Assembly (NCBI GenBank): GCA_019400425.1
Contig: JAFREE010000009.1
Location: 186,001 to 250,000 of the forward strand
Direction: 5' to 3'
Source of the DNA: Hymenochaete sp. R1
Lineage: Eukaryota; Basidiomycota; Agaricomycetes; Hymenochaetales; Hymenochaetaceae
DNA length: 64,000 nucleotides
Numbering within the stretch: the stretch's first letter is position 1; each line of letters opens with the position of its first letter. Below, one piece after another: positions 60,473-64,000 of this stretch. The notes beneath the pieces were generated by a model. It did no database searches, was not told the origin of the DNA, and was given only the letters and a program-made list of their open reading frames with translations. A program made the position numbers and the translations under genes.

Positions 60473-61014
60473 GTTGTAGCCGTACAAAACGCGCGCGTAA
60501 ATCACATCGTTGATAACGAGAACGCCCCAGATAGGAATGTTAGCACGAGTGAGCGGCCTCGCCTCCGACTTGACGCGGTTCATGTAGTCCTTGAGCTGTT
60601 TCATCGACTCCCTGAAGTGCTCGTCCTTCGTCGCCTGCTGCGACTCGGGACGGACGCCCTTCAGTTGCGCCGCACGCTTCACTTCGATCACGCAGATGAA
60701 GTAGTCGTCGTCCTGGTTGTTGGGCGTCCGGACTTCGGATGCGACGAAATCGGGGATACGGTCGTTTCCGGCTGGGTTGGTGCGGACCATCGTCAGCTGA
60801 GGAGTGACTTGGTAGCGTTTTATGATGGGGAAGGTCTGGACGATGAAGGCGTTGTCGACACCGTAGAGCTCTGCCTCGAGGTAGTTGGTTGTCGGGTCTT
60901 TCAGTCCCAAAGCTTGGGCACGGGTCCTGATCCAGGTTACATCCTGTCGACGCCGTCAGAATTACAAAGTATGAGAAAAAAAGATGAGCTACTTACATCT
61001 GCGTGTTCTGGCAT
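60362..61014 (-). CDS. 199-aa protein with PD-(D/E)XK nuclease-like signature
   Basis: Two exons on the minus strand (60997-61014 and 60362-60943) give 199 aa beginning MPEHADDVTWIRTRAQALG. The centre reads DRIPDFVASEVRT, then DDDYFICVIEVKRA, so Pro-Asp is followed about 25 residues later by Glu-Val-Lys in a hydrophobic strand, the arrangement of PD-(D/E)XK nucleases; a helix with ESMKQLKDYMNRV and a strand ANIPIWGVLVIND follow, compatible with that fold. This is motif-level evidence only. No signal peptide or membrane segment. The first exon is just six codons. It is convergent with the kinase-like gene, and the 3' end of a second copy is at 1-111. Confidence 0.7.
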
Positions 61015-61469
61015 TGTGATTACTAGTAGATCAGTTGTAACTGAGAGGTTTGTTGGTTTGAGATGCCTTTCCACTCAGATACCTGGATATTTATACCTCT
61101 TCGTTCTTATGGCATTGCCTTCCCGTGAGCTCACCGTTGAAACATCCTACTGACGCAATCCCTTGGAAAAATAATCATCCATCACTGATTTTTTGTCCCT
61201 ATGAAACAAAACATAGACATAGAGTCGAAATCGCGAAGGCAACCGGCGCAATAGTGCCATCCAAACAGTTGAACGCCGCCGTGAAACAGCTCGGAATAAC
61301 TCGAAGCAGATGGCTAGGTCTACGCTGTGAGTTGAAACGGGAGCTTTTCTGGGCAGTGATCGCCGCACATTCCCGTGAACAAAGGTTTGTCGGAGTAATG
61401 GTAAATTTATGACTGATGGCGTCCTAAAACAGTGGCCACATACGGTGCATCGCTTTCGTGTATCGTGAA

Positions 61470-61477
61470 TATAAAAA
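61470..61477 (+). promoter_or_regulatory. TATA box of the 139-aa gene
   Basis: TATAAAAA lies about 150 bases before the start codon at 61621. Confidence 0.5.
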
Positions 61478-61500
61478 CCCAAGGCAATCGTTCCAATTAC

Positions 61501-61533
61501 CATCATCATCATCATCAACAACAACAACAACAC
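61501..61533. repeat. Compound trinucleotide microsatellite
   Basis: About five CAT units run directly into about five CAA units, in the presumed 5' leader of the gene at 61621. Confidence 0.9.
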
Positions 61534-61620
61534 AGTCTCCACTACATCCAAAGTAATAGTCTTTTCATTCCCATCTCCTCCCAAAAAATCATATAACTCA
61601 CCCGCCGTTTCTCCTTCCAG

Positions 61621-62040
61621 ATGCCTGCAGTACCCGAGTACGTCTCCGGCTTCACCTTCACGAGCGAGCAGGTCCAAGCCGCCGCCAAGAAATGTGCCGA
61701 CCTCCCCGTCCGAAACCAGGAAGGCGCCCACGTCGAGCCAGTCAGCGACACCGAGATGCAGGTCCTGAAAGTCGTCAAAGACATCTGCGGCGGCCGAAAC
61801 CCAGCATGCGCCGAGTTCAAGGAGCTCAAGCCAGCCGACGGCAGCATCAAGTATATCGCTGTCGTCCACAGGGGTACGAACAAGCAGGAAAGCTTCACCA
61901 ACGTTGGGAAGAAAGGAATGGGCGCGGTTTGCATTGCGTGGTTGGTGAAGAAGGGTCTCGTTGATGACAAGAAGCAGGATAAGGCGAGGGACTTCTGGAA
62001 GACGTATACCACGGAGCAGGCTGGATATAACAGCGATTAG
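61621..62040 (+). CDS. Hypothetical protein (139 aa)
   Basis: A single uninterrupted frame with strong base composition for coding. It begins MPAVPEYVSGFTFTSEQVQAAAKKCADLPV and includes EMQVLKVVKDICGGRNPACAEFKEL, SIKYIAVVHRGTNKQ and GAVCIAWLVKKGLVDDKK. Three cysteines. No signal peptide, membrane helix or domain that I recognise. A TATA box lies about 150 bases upstream. The sequence just before the ATG is pyrimidine-rich and ends in CAG, so the ATG could also sit at the start of a second exon with a leader exon upstream. Confidence 0.65.
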   Translation: MPAVPEYVSGFTFTSEQVQAAAKKCADLPVRNQEGAHVEPVSDTEMQVLKVVKDICGGRNPACAEFKELKPADGSIKYIAVVHRGTNKQESFTNVGKKGMGAVCIAWLVKKGLVDDKKQDKARDFWKTYTTEQAGYNSD

Positions 62041-62509
62041 GACTGCTGTTGAGGTGTAATACTGTATAGAAAGTAGTCAATAAAAACTAAAACTAACGAA
62101 TTTTGTTTTGAAAAAGCGTTGAAAGCATACAAAGGGAATGTCAATACTCGATCATGGTCACGCATGAGAGTACGAGGCTGAGAGGCGAAGCACGTTATTA
62201 TACGGCAATATACGTGGCAGAATTTCCAAACGCACCCAACAACAAGACTTCTAAAAAAATAATTTGTTTCGTCAGTGATGACTGTTAAAGTGCTGTTGCG
62301 AAGTGCACCGAATACAGACAAAACACTTACATAGGCATCGATGGCGTAATAGTCACCAGTATGGTGCTACGCGTCCAGACTTTGCTTGTAATTGGAAGCA
62401 AATACTAAATGCAAAGTTTGAAAGGGCATTTAAGGCACTCCGGCTTTCAATTTTAGCCAACTCCCGTCACATCTTCATCTGCTTTCAGAGTTCTAACTCA
62501 CTATCTGTC
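62041..62509. other. Intergenic region
   Basis: No gene supported. The frame of the next gene is open upstream to 62303, but its residues there do not look like conserved protein. Confidence 0.45.
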
Positions 62510-63274
62510 ATGACATCCGAGTCTTCTAGGAAACGATCCTGTCAACAGCTTCTCCCTTCGTTGCAACCACCGTCAAAAAAAGTCAAGAATGAGGATGACA
62601 ACATCAAGCTCTCGAGTCTGGACCAGGATATAGGTGACAACATAGCCAATGGGTGTAAGGGACCTCTCAATACCTCCGTTGGTCGGTTGAAAGCCGTGGT
62701 CGAGAGACTCTGCAAACCATTGGAGGCCGACTTGAATATATACGAAGGGATTTTGAAACGCGACGTTAACAGCACTACCGCTCAGCGGAACATTGCAGAA
62801 CTCCAGGCTGAATTAAAATCCATTCGTCAACGTGAGCAACGGATCAAGAATAAGCAGAGTCTAGTGAGGCTCACCCAGCTGCTTGAAGAAATCCAAGTCA
62901 AACAAGCTGATGGAGCTAATCATACCAAACCCAGAACTGTGTCCTATTTTCAGGCTCGACAAGATAGGGCCTTCAATACGATCAGCAAGACGTGGGGCTC
63001 ATCGTTTATCAACCTTGATAGCGAAGTTGCAAAGTGGTTGGAAGATTCTAAGTTTGCATCCGAAATCGACGCCAAGCAAGTCCATGAATTCTTGCTTAAT
63101 CCGAAGGACGACAATGAGGCCGAAGAGGCTGATCGCAGCGCTGTAGTTCGGCCCGACTGGCAGAGCGCACTGGCTAGCGATGAGGCTTTCTCAGCAATCT
63201 TGCGGGATGTCTACATTTGGAAGCAGATTGAGAAGAAAAACGAAGAGTTGAAGGACGAGTTGAAGATGGAATAG
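62510..63274 (+). CDS. Hypothetical coiled-coil, probably nuclear protein (254 aa)
   Basis: Starts MTSESSRKRSCQQLLPSL, with basic patches SRKR and PPSKKVKNE that could act as nuclear localisation signals. The centre (IAELQAELKSIRQREQRIKNKQSLVRLTQLLEEI) is a strong coiled-coil candidate. The end is acidic then Lys/Glu-rich (WKQIEKKNEELKDELKME). I recognise no domain. An in-frame ATG at 62303 exists, but the ATG at 62510 follows a leader-like sequence and gives a sensible N-terminus. Like the gene at 25257 it has no introns, yet the two are not visibly related. Confidence 0.6.
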   Translation: MTSESSRKRSCQQLLPSLQPPSKKVKNEDDNIKLSSLDQDIGDNIANGCKGPLNTSVGRLKAVVERLCKPLEADLNIYEGILKRDVNSTTAQRNIAELQAELKSIRQREQRIKNKQSLVRLTQLLEEIQVKQADGANHTKPRTVSYFQARQDRAFNTISKTWGSSFINLDSEVAKWLEDSKFASEIDAKQVHEFLLNPKDDNEAEEADRSAVVRPDWQSALASDEAFSAILRDVYIWKQIEKKNEELKDELKME

Positions 63275-64000
63275 CTGAATAGGGTAATATTGGGAACGGG
63301 ATGAAGTCTTACGGCTTAATGTAGCCATAGAACTTACTTGATGTATCACCGTAAGCAGCTTTGGCAATGACGATGGCACATAGCTATTGTTTGAAAGATC
63401 GTGTGAATTGAATGTATACTCTTCCGTCAGATATGCATTGCAGCGCACCGCAAATGTATGACGGCGTCCATCAAAAAAGCATCAACATTTCGGAATGACC
63501 TGCCTCATTCAAATCCTGCTCAAAAGTTTACCATCGTTGATTGAGATACCAAGTTCGGGATACAAGTATGTCCCGAAACCATGTGCAATTACACATTAAG
63601 AATCTGAGATCGAAACAGAGTCAAAGTAAGAATGAGTTGAGGAAAGAAGGTAAGGGAAACGCACCCACCTTGCTTTCCACATATCAAGCCACGGTTTTGT
63701 AAAGCTTGGTTCCCGAAGCGTATGAAACTCCTTGTTCTCTTTTGTCGTTGTGCATCCTAGTGATATATTATTCGGACTGGTGCTACTGGATAGCATTCAC
63801 TGCGATGATTGGTAAATGTCTTGGGCCTCGCAGCTGGCAGAGCACGCCATGATGAACCTGTTCAAGTCGTATGTTGACAGTTCCAAGTAGAGAAGGAGCA
63901 ATGCCTCGGGACTTCGGAGCGAGTGACTTCTCGGAAGTGGCGGGAAAGATTTGTATATCCAGATGTGCCTGGTAGATAAGTGCATGCAGATGGCGCCGGC
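63275..64000. other. Intergenic region to the window edge
   Basis: Only short open frames on the minus strand; nothing recognised. Confidence 0.45.

Larger units (their letters stand above)
61015..61620. other. Intergenic region with divergent promoters
   Basis: Promoter space of the PD-(D/E)XK-like gene (minus) and the 139-aa gene (plus). No accepted coding frame. Confidence 0.5.

Overview
The window looks like nuclear DNA of a filamentous basidiomycete, most likely an Agaricomycete. Genes are dense, sit on both strands and are cut by many short GT-AG introns (mostly about 45-100 nt). The gene families are typical of mushroom-forming fungi: DUF6533/DUF6534-type membrane proteins, Zn2Cys6 regulators, a CFEM wall protein, a GtaA-type glutaminase, a basidiomycete-style P450 and DHA2-type MFS transporters. 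No tRNA, rRNA, transposase, reverse transcriptase or CRISPR array was recognised. All assignments come from reading motifs by eye; exon borders were placed by hand to keep frame with canonical splice sites.

Layout. 1-405 is the decayed left arm of an inverted duplication; its intact counterpart lies near the right end (about 59.36-60.47 kb). 0.57-6.1 kb holds an NAD(P)-binding NmrA-like protein, an aldo-keto reductase and a DUF6533-like membrane protein. 7.7-13.3 kb is a tandem duplication of a three-gene unit (small membrane protein, APH-type kinase, 163-aa protein of unknown function), in which the second membrane gene has died. 14.2-23.3 kb holds a Zn2Cys6 regulator, a CFEM protein and a glutaminase with a C-terminal membrane anchor. 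25.3-30.5 kb holds an orphan charged protein, an Mpo1-type 2-hydroxy fatty acid dioxygenase and a polysaccharide deacetylase. 32.6-38.4 kb holds two more membrane proteins of the DUF6534/DUF6533 type separated by a broken second copy of the Mpo1 gene.

39.2-55.6 kb resembles a small metabolic neighbourhood. Two paralogous MFS exporters in opposite orientation bracket a P450, a thioesterase-like protein and a DUF6533 protein, and a COG2907-type FAD oxidoreductase follows. No polyketide synthase, NRPS or terpene synthase is visible, so calling it a biosynthetic cluster is only an inference.

57.2-61.0 kb contains a GTGGACC-rich repeat patch, a 731-aa kinase-like protein lacking the catalytic Asp, and a convergent gene for a 199-aa protein with a PD...EVK signature resembling PD-(D/E)XK nucleases. 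This convergent pair is the one copied, inverted and partly deleted, at the left end of the window. It is the best candidate here for an undescribed two-gene module. Two orphan genes close the window.
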